Part shown: positions 43,741 to 56,032 of the stretch, piece by piece
Layout of the letters: every line of letters begins with the position of its first letter
How positions within the stretch are numbered: the first letter of the stretch is position 1
Source: Polytrichum commune
Taxonomy: Eukaryota > Streptophyta > Polytrichopsida > Polytrichales > Polytrichaceae
Length of the DNA: 64,000 nucleotides
NCBI GenBank assembly: GCA_950295325.1
Contig: OX485806.1
Coordinates: 57,533,169 to 57,597,168 of the forward strand
Direction of reading: 5' to 3'
Program-made: the position numbers and the translations under genes
Notes under the pieces: model-generated
The model's input: only the letters and a program-made list of their open reading frames with translations
Database searches by the model: none
What the model was told of the DNA's origin: nothing

Positions 43741-44775
43741 GCGTAGAGCGGAGAGCGGAGAGCTAAAATTTTAGATTTTGATGGGTAATTTTAGGTGAAG
43801 CAGTGCCTATTTTTGTGGAATTAGAGATAGTTTGAATTCAAATTGTTGGAAAGGCATCCCATTCCCGTGGACATAAAAACCCAAAATTGTTCAAGAAACC
43901 AACGGATCCTATAGGCGTGGAAGATTGCATGTGTTATCAAACATCTTATAGGTTAGGTTTCAAATGTTTCATATTAAATTAGGGCTGACGTCACCAATTG
44001 AAATCAAAATACCATAAACAAAATATTTTATTGCCCAAAAAAATGCAGGTGAAGTTAGGTGCCAACCTCAAGAGTTACAAAAATGTGTATTCAATTCAAC
44101 TACCTATATACATATTACTCTACTTTATTTCCATCTACACCCTATCGGCCGGGCATGTCCAATATGGATAAAATGATTCAAAGATCATGCCATACATCTC
44201 CACCGCACACCAGCAGCTCTCCAATTCATCCTTTAGCTTAGCCAATGAACGTAATGACAAATCCCCCAAGTCCGACATAAGAATCCTCCGCGAAATTTTT
44301 GAGCAGACGTGCCGACTATGAGAGAACCACATCAAGTTCATTTGAATTGTGTGAGGAGGTTATGTTCGCGTGGCAAACACACCCTTAAGGCTACATTGGG
44401 ACCCATGGCGTATTCATATTGAGCCAAACGAAGAACATTGTACTCGGCATTTTTATCCACAATATTTTACCATGATTTGCAACATAGCCTCAAACTATGG
44501 ATAAGCAAGAAACGGAGATGGGTGTCCAATGCCCTCTCTGCACCCATATCCACATTTGCGGCAACCACCAAAAAGTTTGGGACCAAGACCTTCAATTGTA
44601 CATCTTCGTCCAAATACAATGCAAGAGGCTCCATGACGTGGGATTGGCGCGATCTTCTCCAACCTGATGCGCCAACCCCAATCGGTTACAAAAAGAGACA
44701 CATATATCATATGAATCCAACCCATAGCATTCAACATTCATCTCCAAAATCAGGTCCTAAATAATTCAGGGAAAA
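43741..44775. other. No recognisable gene between broken gene and satellite
   Basis: AT-rich flank with a short GCGGAGA repeat at 43747-43762. On the minus strand around 44740-44140 there are several short open frames that might be remnants of a host gene. They are interrupted by stops and show no motif I recognise. Confidence 0.45.
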
Positions 44776-47700
44776 CCCTCCCGGACCCGAGGGGGTCCAC
44801 TACACTACACTCCACATACAAATACACACTAGTCCAACCTATAAACTCAAACAAGCATTCAACAATGAAGTCCATAATCTGGTCCTAAATATTTGAAGGA
44901 AGAGTGTCCAAGCCAGCCACATACACATACACACAAGTCAACCTATATACACAAACAAGCATTCAACAATGAATTCCATAATCTGGTCCTAAATACTTGA
45001 AGGAAGAGTGTCCAAGCCAGCCACATACACATACACACAAGTCAACCTATATACACAAACAAGCATTCAACAATGAATTCCATAATCTGGTCCTAAATAC
45101 TTGAAGGAAGAGTGTCCAAGCCAGCCACATACACATACACACAGGTCCAACCTATATACACAAACAAGCATTCAACAATGAACTCCATAATATGGTCCTA
45201 AGAACTTTAATGAAGAGGGTCCAATCCAGCCACATACACATACATACAAGTCCAACCTATACACACAAACAAGCATTCAACAATGAATTCCAAAATTTGG
45301 TCCTGAATACTTGAAGGAAGATGGTCCAACCCAACCACATACACATACACACAAGTCCAACCTATATACACAAACAAGCATTCAACAATGAATTCCAAAA
45401 TCTGATCCTAAGTACTTGAAGGAAGAGGGTTCAATCCAGCCACATACACATAACACAAGTCCAACCTATATACACAAACAAACATTCAACATTGCAGTCC
45501 AAAATCTGGTCCCAAATACTTGAAGGAAGAGTGTCCAATCCAGCCACATACATATACACACAAGTCCAACCTATATACACAAACAAACATTCAACAATGA
45601 AGTCCAAAATCTGGTCTTAAGTACTTGAATGAAGAGGGTCCAATCCAGCCACATACACATTCACACTAGTCCAACCTACATACACAAACAAACATTCAAC
45701 AATGAATTCCAAAATCTAGTCCTAAGTACTTGAATGAAGAGGGTCCAATCCAGCCACATATACATACACACAAGTCCAACCTATATACACAAACAAACAT
45801 TCAACATTGAAGTCCAAAATCTGGTTCTAAGTACTTGAAGGAAGAGTGTCCAATCCAGCCACATAAACATACACAGTAGTCCAACCTATATACACAAACA
45901 AACATTCAACATTGAAGTCCAAAATCTCGTCCTAAGTACTTGAATGAAGAGGATCCAATCCCGCCACATATACATACAGAAAAGCCCAACCTATATACAC
46001 AAACAAACATTCAACATTGAAGTCCACAATCTGGTCCTAAATACTTGAAGGAAGAGGGTCCAATCCGGCCACATACAAATACACACTAGTCCAACCTATA
46101 TACACAAACAAGCATTCAACATTGAAGTCGAAAATCTGCTCCTAAGTACTTGAAGGAAGAGGGTCAATCCAGCCACATACAGATACACACAAGTCCAACC
46201 TATATACACAAACAAACATTCAACATTGAAGTCCAAAATCTGGTCCTAAGTACTTGAATGAAGAGTGTCCAATCCAGCCACATACACATACACAATAGTC
46301 CAACCTATATACACAAACTAGCATTCAACATTGAAGTCCAAAATCTGGTCCTAAGTACTTGAATGAAGAGGATCCAATCCCGCCACATATACATACAGAA
46401 AAGCCCAACCTATATACACAAACAAACATTCAACAATGAAGTCCACAATCTGGTCCTAAATACTTGAAGGAAGAGGGTCCAATCCGGCCACATACAAATA
46501 CACACTAGTCCAACCTATATACACAAACAAGCATTCAACATTGAAGTCGAAAATCTGCTCCTAAGTACTTGAAGGAAGAGGGTCCAATCCAGCCACATAC
46601 ACATACACACAAGTCCAACCTATATACACAAACAAACATTGAACATTGAAGTCCAAAATCTGGTTCTAAGTATTTGAAGGAAGAGTGTCCAATCCAGCCA
46701 CATACACATACACAATAGTCCAACCTATATACACAAACAAGCATTCAACAATGAAGTCCAAAATCTGGTCCTAAATACTTGAAGGAAGAATGTCCAATCC
46801 AGCCACATACACATACACACTAGTCCAACCTATATACACAAACAAACATTGAACATTGAAGTCCAAAATCTGGTTCTAAGTATTTGAAGGAAGAGTGTCC
46901 AATCCAGCCACATAAACAAACATAGTAGTCCAACCTATATACACAAACAAACATTCAACATTGAAGTACAAAATCTGGTCTTAAATACTTGAAGGAAGAA
47001 TGTCCAATCCAGCCACATACACATACACACAAGTCCAACCTATATACACAAACAAGCATTCAACAATGAAGTACAAAATTTGGTCCTTAATACTTGAAGG
47101 AAGAGTGTCCAATCCAGCTACATATACATACACACAAGTCCAACCTATATACACAAACAAACATTGAACATTGAAGTCCAAAATCTGGTTCTAAGTATTT
47201 GAAGGAAGAGTGTCCAATCCAGCCACATACACATACACAATAGTCCAACCTATATACACAAACAAGCATTCAACAATGAAGTCCAAAATCTGGTCCTAAA
47301 TACTTGAAGGAAGAATGTCCAATCCAGCCACATACACATACACACTAGTCCAACCTATATACACAAACAAACATTGAACATTGAAGTCCAAAATCTGGTT
47401 CTAAGTATTTGAAGGAAGAGTGTCCAATCCAGCCACATAAACATACATAGTAGTCCAACCTATATACACAAACAAACATTCAACATTGAAGTACAAAATC
47501 TGGTCTTAAATACTTGAAGGAAGAATGTCCAATCCAGCCACATACACATACACACTAGTCCAACCTATATACACAAACAAGCATTCAACAATGAAGTCCA
47601 AAATCTGGTCCTAAATACTTGAAGGAAGAGTGTCCAATCCAGCCACGTACACATACATACTAGTCCAACCTATATACACAAACAAGCATTCAACAATGAA

Positions 47701-47920
47701 GTCCAAAATCTGGTCCCAAATACTTGAAGGAAGAGTGTCCAATCTAGCCACATACATATACACACAAGTCCAACCTATATACACAAACAAGCATTCAACA
47801 ATGAAGTCCAAAATCTGGTCCTAAATACTTGAAGGAAGAGTGTCCAATCCAGCCACATACACATACACACTAGTTCAACCTATATACACAAACAAACATT
47901 CAACATTGAAGTCAAAACTA
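44776..47920. repeat. Satellite family 2, 104-bp units, with higher-order repeats
   Basis: About 30 head-to-tail units. GGTCCT recurs at 44881, 44985 and 45089, a period of 104 bp. The unit contains CCAACCTATATACACAAACAA, TCCAAAATCTGGTCCTAA, TACTTGAAGGAAGAG and CCAGCCACATACACATACAC. It shares the CTGGTCC and ACATACACATACACA blocks with family 1 but lacks the inverted-repeat core, which survives only at the left edge (44777-44797, degenerate). Local higher-order copies exist at about 420 bp and about 525 bp spacing. Confidence 0.95.
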
Positions 47921-48354
47921 GCCACACAAAATTCCCACACAAAACTCCATCTTATGCATGAAACCCAACAATCTTGCATACCATACACCTTCGTATACAA
48001 GAGGGAAAACCGAAACATAGAATTACATCTTATTTATTAAACCCACAAATCTGGCCTACAAAAACATGAACAAAAATTCAAAGGGGGCATAGTCTGAACA
48101 TTCACCAGAATGCAGTAGGAGAATGCAATGAAAAGTTGCATTTGTTTTGAAGGGCATGAGCTTGGAAGTCCTCCATTGTAAAAAAGGTGGAAGGGGAGGT
48201 GACCATCATTGCTATGATGTTTGATTTGATTTGAGTGCATTACATTAGTATGGAAAATCCTAACTTGATTAAGGGATCCTAGCTAATACACCATATAATG
48301 AAGGGGGATGCAATATTTATCATTGTGCCCATAATCTTGGCCTACATTAATAGC
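47921..48354. other. Transition between satellite families; no gene seen
   Basis: Non-repetitive, AT-rich sequence between the 104-bp array and the next palindrome-bearing array. A similar GGGATCCTA-CTA-TACACC segment recurs near 48274 and 48653, suggesting decayed satellite or repeat units. Confidence 0.4.
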
Positions 48355-49588
48355 CTAAGACCCTCCCGGTTCTAAGAGGGTCTTATTCCATCCAAAATAC
48401 AAACTAGTTTAACCTAACAACCAAGTAATTGAAACTATCCACACATGGAAGCTTTGAAAACAAAATTGGAAAACTGGTCCTACATTCCTAGCCTAAGACC
48501 CTCTCGGTTGCGAGAGTTACTAATTCCAGCCAAGATACAAAATAGTTGATCCTACCAACAATGTAGTTGGAACTATCCACACAACCACACATCCTACATG
48601 TATAGCCTATCAACCAACTAGTTCAACTTCTGGGCTAAATCTTAACTTAATTAGGGGATCCTACGTAGTACACCTCATAATGACCTGGATGCAATATATA
48701 GCATTATGGCTATAATGCCACATGCATAAAATCTGGATCAACCCCCCAACCCGTGGACCCTCTCGGAACCGAGAGGGTCCCTAATTAGTCCAACCCCTTA
48801 ACATGACAAATTTAAATAAAAAACAAAATGTTCAACCCGTGAACACCAAGTTGTCTTACCCGACACTAACAACCAAACTAGTGCACACACATAGACCAAA
48901 CAAGAGGGTCCTACCCAAGCCCATACATAACTAGGCCGAAACCGAAAACATATGAAATATACACTTAATCATATATGCCTTAAAACATTTCTATCAAACC
49001 CTAGCCCTTCATAGTCCCACTCGATGACCCTCTCGGATCCGTGAGGGTCCTACCCAGCCCATACACAAAAGGCCGAAACAGAAAACATATGAAATATATA
49101 CTTAAACATGCATGCCTTAAGACATTTAAATCAAAATCTGGCCCTTCATAGTCACACTCCATGACCCTCTCGGATCCGAGAGGGTCCTATCCCAGCCCAT
49201 AAACAAAAGGCCGAAACAGAAAACATATGAAATATATACATAAACATGCATGCCTTAAGAAATTTAAATAAAAATATGGCCCTTCATAGTTCCACTCAAT
49301 GATCCTCTCGGATCCGAGAGGGTCCTACCCAGCCCATACACAAAATGCCGAAACAAAAAACATATGAAATATGTACTTAAACATACATGCCTTAAGACAT
49401 TTCAATAAAAATCTGGCCCTTCAAAATACTACTGTATGACCCTCTCGGATCTGAGAGGGTCCTACCCCAGCCAATAAACAAAAGGCCGAAACGGAAAACA
49501 TATGAAATATATACTTTTACATACATGCCTCAAAATATTTGAATCAAAATCAGGCCCTTCATAGTCCCACTGGATGACCCTCTCGGAT
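48355..49588. repeat. Satellite family 3, ~138-bp units with perfect palindromic core
   Basis: Eight or so units, irregular at the left (48357, 48496, 48757) and then regular with cores at 49026, 49163, 49301, 49438 and 49575, a period of 137-138 bp. The core arms are the same GACCCTCTCGG and complement as in family 1, usually with an AT centre that makes a perfect 24-bp palindrome. The rest of the unit (AAAGGCCGAAACAGAAAACAT, ATGCCTTAAGACATTT) is quite different from family 1. The last core is cut in the middle by the insertion at 49589. Confidence 0.92.
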
Positions 49589-52500
49589 TGTGAACGTCAA
49601 AATTGCCCCCAAAGGTAATTTGGCTCACAATTGAGGTGTTTTAGCAAAACCCTTAGATGAATAATAGGGAAATTTAGCACAAACCGTTTAGATCAAGGTA
49701 GGTTGGCTAAAGGAGCTTTACCCTTGGGTTAAACTCTTGGACAAATAGAAATTAGAAACCGAAAGGGTAAAAGGGAAATGCCCTTTACCCGAATCGGAAG
49801 CGTGAAGTAGTGGGCTAGTTAGTAGGTAGGTTAAGTTAGGAACAACCAAATCAAGCAAGCAAAAGTCAAGTGGCGGCAAAACAAGGGTAATTTTGAAGGC
49901 GGCCAAGAAAGAAAAGAAAATGACAACTACGAGCGTAGGGAATTTTGCCAACTAAGGCAAGGGGGCCATGTTGCCACCCTTGCCAACAAAAAATGAATTC
50001 CAAATGGAAATGGAAAAGCCTTTCTAAGGGCTTGAGCAAGTGGGGTGCGAGGTGGCACCCCTCACCCCCATTCACCTCCGAGGGCTTGGTTGCCACCGTT
50101 CAAGGAACGGGACCCCTCGGTGAATGGAAGGGAGAAGGGGTCCAACCCTCATTTTGAAGGATGATAAAAACCCCCTCTTCCCCTTTCAATCTCTCTCTAA
50201 TTTTTTCCATTTTTTGCACGGCGAAGCCCTCTAGAATTGTAGTGAGAAGGAGAAAACCATTCCCACTCATTCACGATAGGCATAAGTTAGAATTCTAATA
50301 GTTAGAACTCTTGAGAGAAGATAGTGTGTTTTTGAACACACCCCTAAGTTGCTGTGCCACTTTCAAGCGAGTGTTGTGCACACAAAAATATAAATGTAGC
50401 CTTCAGATTTTGAGTAAATGTAGCCCTTTATGTAAGCTTTCCAAAAAGCCTAAGATTGTTAGAATCAGAGTTAGGGAGCAACCATTATGAGTGTTTGAAT
50501 GAAGGTGTCTCAGCTGCCTCTTAATTTACAAGCGCTGACTTTGCAAGCGCATAACTAAAAGACAAGTCATTCAGTTTCTTTTGTATTTACGTATATTATA
50601 GGTCTTGTTGTTAGTTTTTTAGAATGTATAAGCATGCTAGAATCTAATTTGATTTGTGAAAATTATTGGAAGGTAGTGTTAGGTTGCATCGGTGACATTG
50701 TCCCATATGGGTTGTCACGGCTGGTCCTAACCTACACATATAAATAAATGCATAAGGGGAGGAGCTAATCACTCTCTCCATTGTATGCAATTGTAGATAG
50801 GATTTTTACTTGGGTTCCAATTAAGAAAACCACACAGGGAAGACTAAATGAGTGTCAGATGTTATATCTAGGGGTCACCATTAAGTTAATTGATAGATCA
50901 TAAAGGATTTAGAATGACTTTAGGACAACATGCTTACGTGAATTGGCCTTTAAAATGTGCTTTAATTATTATTATAAGGGGGATTAAGGGTCACTCATAG
51001 CAGTACATGCAATTGCACAGTCTCTCCCTTACAACCCACTCTCAACAGTACATCACTCTTATCATGTGTTTTGCAATGCAGGGAGTCACAGCTCATCCAT
51101 AGACATTTGGTTACACCATAGCCTTAGAAACCCCAAGGACATAATTCCTTCTAATTTCCATAGTCTCTTCAAGTAAGTAACCAAGTTCCATAAGCCATAC
51201 CACAGGTTAGTAAGTATCACACTTACCCATGACTTCCCTCCTATCAAGTAAAGGAACTAATTTATTTATTTTAATGTTTCAAAATTAAGTGAATATTTGG
51301 TTCTTTTAGACTTAGCAAGGTCAAATAACATTTTAACATATCAAAAGTAATTATGTTAACTTGCAAAAGTCTAGTTACAAGTGACGGGAACCTAGTGAGC
51401 GTCTGAGTGAACGGAACCGGACCTAAGTGAAAGCGACTACCCCCAAGACCATAGACTACACGGCGCGACCATAGTCTTAGTAACCATCCATAGTCTTAAG
51501 TCACCAGTTCCAAGTAAGCGTCAAGATCTCGAAAGTAGCTCAAGTCCCTTCTCCTTATATGCTTGCCCTCCTAAACTCGCCCAAACGATATGGGATAAAG
51601 GTGCCACGCTTCTCGCGCTCACCACTCCCTCTTTCGCAGACTCGCCGCGGACTAAAACTCATCCTTTTCTCCCGCAGACGGCTCGTATTCGCCCGGTTGC
51701 GGTGCAGGTTAAATTCCTCTTCCTTTTCTTCAAGGTGGTAACAGATTGCCGTAGTTTATCAAGTCCTCATTGCTACAAACTTCTGAATTTCTCTCCAGGC
51801 AGTAGATTCGGCATTTACTTCAGAAATGATTTCCACTGATCTCTTGCTTTTAGCTGCTGAATTTCCACACTGGGGTTTCCTTCCTATTGAGACTTAAGCT
51901 CTAATCATCCACAACAAAATAACTACGACATTTTTGACCATGAGAGAACGGAACATCACTTTCTGAAATGAATTCCTACACTCAATGGCTTCACAGAATT
52001 GTTGCTGGGACACTGCAAACAGAAAAAGGTTACTTCAAGTTTTCATACTTCCATAGCTTGGCCGAATTTCAATCTTCCTTCGACATGAACATTGCTCATT
52101 TCAACTAATTCTACAAACTTATTTATCAGGCTTGTAATCTCTTGATTAACTTTGTAGAATTCTAACATCAAATGGACCATGTGAGATTTCGGATTTCTTG
52201 TTCCATTCATCAACATAAAGGAGCCTTGGAGAATTAAAGATGATTAAACTGCTTCACACAGTTTAACCTCATACGCACGCCAGACAATGACAAATGAAAT
52301 TCGCTCCTTTCACAAGTTTTTAATTTATACTTGCACCTTTAGAGGAATTTTCCACAGAGATGACAAGTTGATTCTCAAAAGTCTATCCTGAATTCCCATC
52401 AGATAGAGTAAGGCTAATCCAGCCAGCCCACATGGCCGAACACACACATAAAGAATGAACTTCACATTCACTCTATTATGACATAATAAATTCCCAATTC

Positions 52501-53404
52501 GGGCTTACATATTGATTACAGGTTCCACACCCTCAAGTTCTTTCATAATTATTCCCCAATAAGATTGCAGTACAAGTACGATTCTTGATCTCTCCGAGAG
52601 GATCACTATAACTTTCCTTACCAAATTCACACAAATAAATGATACAGTTACCCACAGTGAAATCTCACATTCCACTTGTAAGTTATAGTCAAGAGTAAGA
52701 ATGTTGGGATTGGGACACCACAAATGATCCACACAGTGTCACCCCTAACACATCCTTACAACAGTAAGTCACAATTGAGAAGGTAAGAATGCAGTAATTT
52801 CATTCAGAGTTTCACACTCCTTTACATAACTTTCAGCAATGAAGAGCACACAACAATTATCTTACTCCCTTCACAGGAGAAAGGTAATACAACTGCTTTC
52901 CCGATTCTTCACGAACCAGAAAATGATGCTTTGACTTAATTGATTCACAACAACAACACAAACAACACATCACAATTTTGATTCACTCACACACAGTTGA
53001 TAAGACAGCTTCACGCTGTAATACTATATTAAGAAGAGTAAGATGTACATCACAAAGGGCTTCACACCTAAGCAAAAAGCACTCAAAAAACGACAAAGCA
53101 AGGGAAGCTCTCTTCTCGAGAGGAACTCTCCCCTTCCTCTCTCTTTTTCTCCTGTATACTCCTGAACTACTCCCTGTCTCTTAAGATCCGATATCAGCAG
53201 GTTTCCACTTAATCACATGTCCAAAAGTCACTTCCCCTCTCAAAATCTGAGTCATTGAACTAAATGGTCACTTTATATCTATTTCCACTAATTGCTCACT
53301 AATCACGTACATACATGTTCATTTCACATTCTGATTGAGCAACTAGGTTTACATTCTATCAAATTTCAGAAATGACCATTTCAAGACAAAAAATATGCAC
53401 GACA
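49589..53404 (-). repeat. Probable 3' LTR of Element B (3.8 kb)
   Basis: The right boundary is supported by the PPT: in minus sense AAAGGAGGGGGCTA is followed by TGTCGTGCAT. The left boundary is placed where satellite sequence stops in mid-palindrome and TGTGAACGTC begins, which would give a minus-sense ...GTTCACA end. The 5' LTR is outside the window, so the two boundaries cannot be compared. Part of this stretch could be a separate nested insertion. Promoter-like AT motifs occur on the plus strand (50161, 50720), which is the wrong strand for this LTR and adds doubt. No credible gene. Confidence 0.55.
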
Positions 53405-53418
53405 TAGCCCCCTCCTTT
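53405..53418 (-). other. Element B polypurine tract overlapping ORF3 stop
   Basis: The minus strand reads AAAGGAGGGGGCTA just before TGTCG. The first bases of the tract overlap the TAA stop of ORF3 (53419-53417), a tighter packing than in Element A. Confidence 0.75.
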
Positions 53419-56032
53419 AGCTGTTGGCGTCCCTGCCAACACGCATTCGCTTCAAAGAGCCATCAGTTTCATCACCCGCATCTACTTCCATGTAGTCCTG
53501 GCTGCTTGACTCGCCTCTGTGCCGACTTTCCTTGGTCTCGAACTTGATGATTGCCCGTTGCAGGTCGTCATCCCGAGCTACAGCTTGCGGATTGTTGCGT
53601 CTCTGCCACTTCAGGAAGCGTTCAAATGGGCCGGCTCTTGTAAAGGGAAACTCGTTAATCAAGGAAATATGAGCTCCCTCAATGAAATGAGACATCGCCA
53701 TGGCTTCTACCACACGAGTCCAGCGAGTCGGCCTGTATTGCAGCTTGAGCAGCATCCAGAATTCCTGTCGAGACTCGTGATACACATTCACGTTTATAGC
53801 GAAATTCCATCTCGGACACCAATCTGCAAGGGCCGCGCAAAATATTGCGGCACGGAAACACACCGGATCCTTGTGTTTCTTATGCTCATCAAAAAACCGC
53901 TGGTATGCATCTCGGCATTGTGTTGGGGTGTTGAAACCTGGCGCACCTTGAATTTGAGGCCAGTTATACTCCACCGACGATATAGTTGCATCCGGTGCCC
54001 ACTTGTGACGTCGAGCACAAGGGCAGAATTGTGGGTGCAGATGAACGGCTGGTGGAGATTCAAAGGACCACGGCCCACTGACTTGCTTGTAAACTATATC
54101 CGCAGCAATCTGTTCCCCCCGGGATAGTCCATAGTCTTGCAGAATCCACGCAATTGCTGCCCATGTTGGGACCGGCTTCTCCTGGTCACTGTCAAAAAGC
54201 TCCTCGTACCTTCCCAAGTATCGCTGGTCCGCCCCACTTCCTCCCTCCGGAATGACTATAGTCTTAGTAAACATGGATACATATCCAGGTGGGGCCACTA
54301 AGAACTGAACCTGGCCCTTCATTGAAAAAACTGGAGGTTTCCTCGCCTCCACAGCCTGAATGTACCTCTCTATTCTATCCAAAGACTTGTCTCTATTATA
54401 CACATAGTGAGACCCTGTAAAGTCTTCATTCTCCACTAGCCTGTAGGTCCTTTTGAGGTTGCAACTCACAATGCGGGCTAAATACTCCTCATGCCTCATG
54501 ATGGGTAACAACTCCTCCATATTCTTCTTCCATTGTGCTCTAGTCTCCCGATTCTGTCCGTAAAATTGCTGTGACATCTGGGTGCCGTAATCTGACCAGT
54601 CCACCTCTCTCGGTGCCACTCGGCGGCATGTGGTGCGTCTAATATCTAGCTCTTCCTCACATCCAGCATAGTACAAATAAATGCGAGCTCCTAAATCACC
54701 TATCACGACATAAGCTTGGAAGGGATCTAACAATCTCAGGTGCTTCCTAGCTAAAATCTCGGTGAACAGGTTCTCGACATTGCATTTCACCGAGAGTTCC
54801 CACAATTCCAGAAATTGCTCCGAGGTAAGGCTTGTGTCTAATTCCAACCCCACTGTAGCAAGAAACAAATCCCTTTGAAAAACATAAAATTGATGGAGGT
54901 TGAAATTGGGGATCACCCTCTTCTCTACCTCCCACAGCCTTACACAAACATCCAGTGGTAGCTTGGCCGAGATGGGTGTAGGCTGATTCAAGGCCACTGG
55001 TGTCATCGATGTGGATGGGCCTCTTCGCCATTCTTCGGTGTGGCTGGTTCGCTCGATGATCATGGGCCGCACTAATTCTTTCCCCTTCGCCATGTCTCTC
55101 TCCGGAGCTTGCCTCTGCGGAAGCTCTTCAATTTGCTTCTTTAGCTCCTTATTCTGAGCCTGCAGCTCTTCGAAGCGCTTATGATCGTTAAACTTATCTT
55201 GCAACAATTGATTAATTTGCTGCAAGTATCCCGCACTTTTCTCCTGCACCTCGACCAGTTTGTCCTTCTTCTCTGACAATTTGGCCTCCAATTCTTTCGC
55301 CTTTCGCCTGGCATTACCCAATTCCATTTCCAACTCTAGCAGAGTGGGAGACGCAGGTGATTTCGGCCTACCAGGTGAAATCAGTCGAGGAGGTGTCAAC
55401 TCTTCCGGCTTCCCTTCGCATATTTTCGAAATGTAGAAGGCCGAGAGCAAATAGATCGCCGGGGTAGATTCGGCCTTCCGAATCTGGATCTCCTCGTTCA
55501 TATGATACTGCACTATCTTAGCCCAATTCATCTCATGGCCCTCCCAGGTTCGGATAGCTGCCACAATGTACTTCTGTTCCATCTTGTGCTCCTCGGGTCT
55601 GAATAACAAGTATGTGTTTACAAAATTAAACCACTCTTTCCAATGGGCTCGGGCTGTTTCCAAATTCCATTTTGCTTCCTTCCCCCATCGAAATTTGTAG
55701 TCAAAGATCTCTTCAGCTTCCACTTTCTTCAAATCAGGTAACGCGTCCAGCTTCACTCCGGTGTCGGGTAGATTGAGTATCTTCCTGATCTTGTGAGTGG
55801 AGAAATCCACTGTTACACCAGCCACCGTGGCCAACTTTGTCTTCAGCATGTATGTATGCACGAACTCGGTGACCTTGGCTGGATTGACTTCTTTTTCCAC
55901 ATCACGCACCCACAAGAGAAATTCCCACATTCCAGCATGCTCCAATCTATTTCGATTCTTGGATATGGCCTGTTGTAACTTTCTAGGTATCTCGGGCAGA
56001 AGTACCACTTGCACCTGCACTGGCGGTTCCAT
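53417..56032 (-). CDS. Element B ORF3, 871-aa coiled-coil protein
   Basis: ATG at 56032, stop at 53417, no interruptions. N-terminal ~1-215 is globular with a YIVAAIRTWEGHEMNW segment, comparable in pattern to the AxxI...G...DW segment of Element A ORF3. Residues ~225-315 form a Lys/Glu/Leu/Gln-rich coiled coil. A Pro/Ser/Thr linker (~320-355) and a long C-terminal globular region follow, with LPLDVCVRLWEVEKRV, an RRVAPREVDWSDYG segment and a PFERFLKWQRRNNPQAV segment. The tail is acidic then basic (MEVDAGDETD...KRMRV). There is no signal peptide or transmembrane helix, hence not a classical envelope. Located after pol and before the PPT. Role unknown. An intact 2.6-kb frame implies recent selection or recent insertion. 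Confidence 0.85.
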   Translation of the reverse strand: MEPPVQVQVVLLPEIPRKLQQAISKNRNRLEHAGMWEFLLWVRDVEKEVNPAKVTEFVHTYMLKTKLATVAGVTVDFSTHKIRKILNLPDTGVKLDALPDLKKVEAEEIFDYKFRWGKEAKWNLETARAHWKEWFNFVNTYLLFRPEEHKMEQKYIVAAIRTWEGHEMNWAKIVQYHMNEEIQIRKAESTPAIYLLSAFYISKICEGKPEELTPPRLISPGRPKSPASPTLLELEMELGNARRKAKELEAKLSEKKDKLVEVQEKSAGYLQQINQLLQDKFNDHKRFEELQAQNKELKKQIEELPQRQAPERDMAKGKELVRPMIIERTSHTEEWRRGPSTSMTPVALNQPTPISAKLPLDVCVRLWEVEKRVIPNFNLHQFYVFQRDLFLATVGLELDTSLTSEQFLELWELSVKCNVENLFTEILARKHLRLLDPFQAYVVIGDLGARIYLYYAGCEEELDIRRTTCRRVAPREVDWSDYGTQMSQQFYGQNRETRAQWKKNMEELLPIMRHEEYLARIVSCNLKRTYRLVENEDFTGSHYVYNRDKSLDRIERYIQAVEARKPPVFSMKGQVQFLVAPPGYVSMFTKTIVIPEGGSGADQRYLGRYEELFDSDQEKPVPTWAAIAWILQDYGLSRGEQIAADIVYKQVSGPWSFESPPAVHLHPQFCPCARRHKWAPDATISSVEYNWPQIQGAPGFNTPTQCRDAYQRFFDEHKKHKDPVCFRAAIFCAALADWCPRWNFAINVNVYHESRQEFWMLLKLQYRPTRWTRVVEAMAMSHFIEGAHISLINEFPFTRAGPFERFLKWQRRNNPQAVARDDDLQRAIIKFETKESRHRGESSSQDYMEVDAGDETDGSLKRMRVGRDANS

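Noticed and set aside
44135-44764. Possible host gene (minus strand, F-box-like hydrophobic pattern)
   Set aside because: Fragments are short, interrupted by stops in every frame, and I could not identify a motif.
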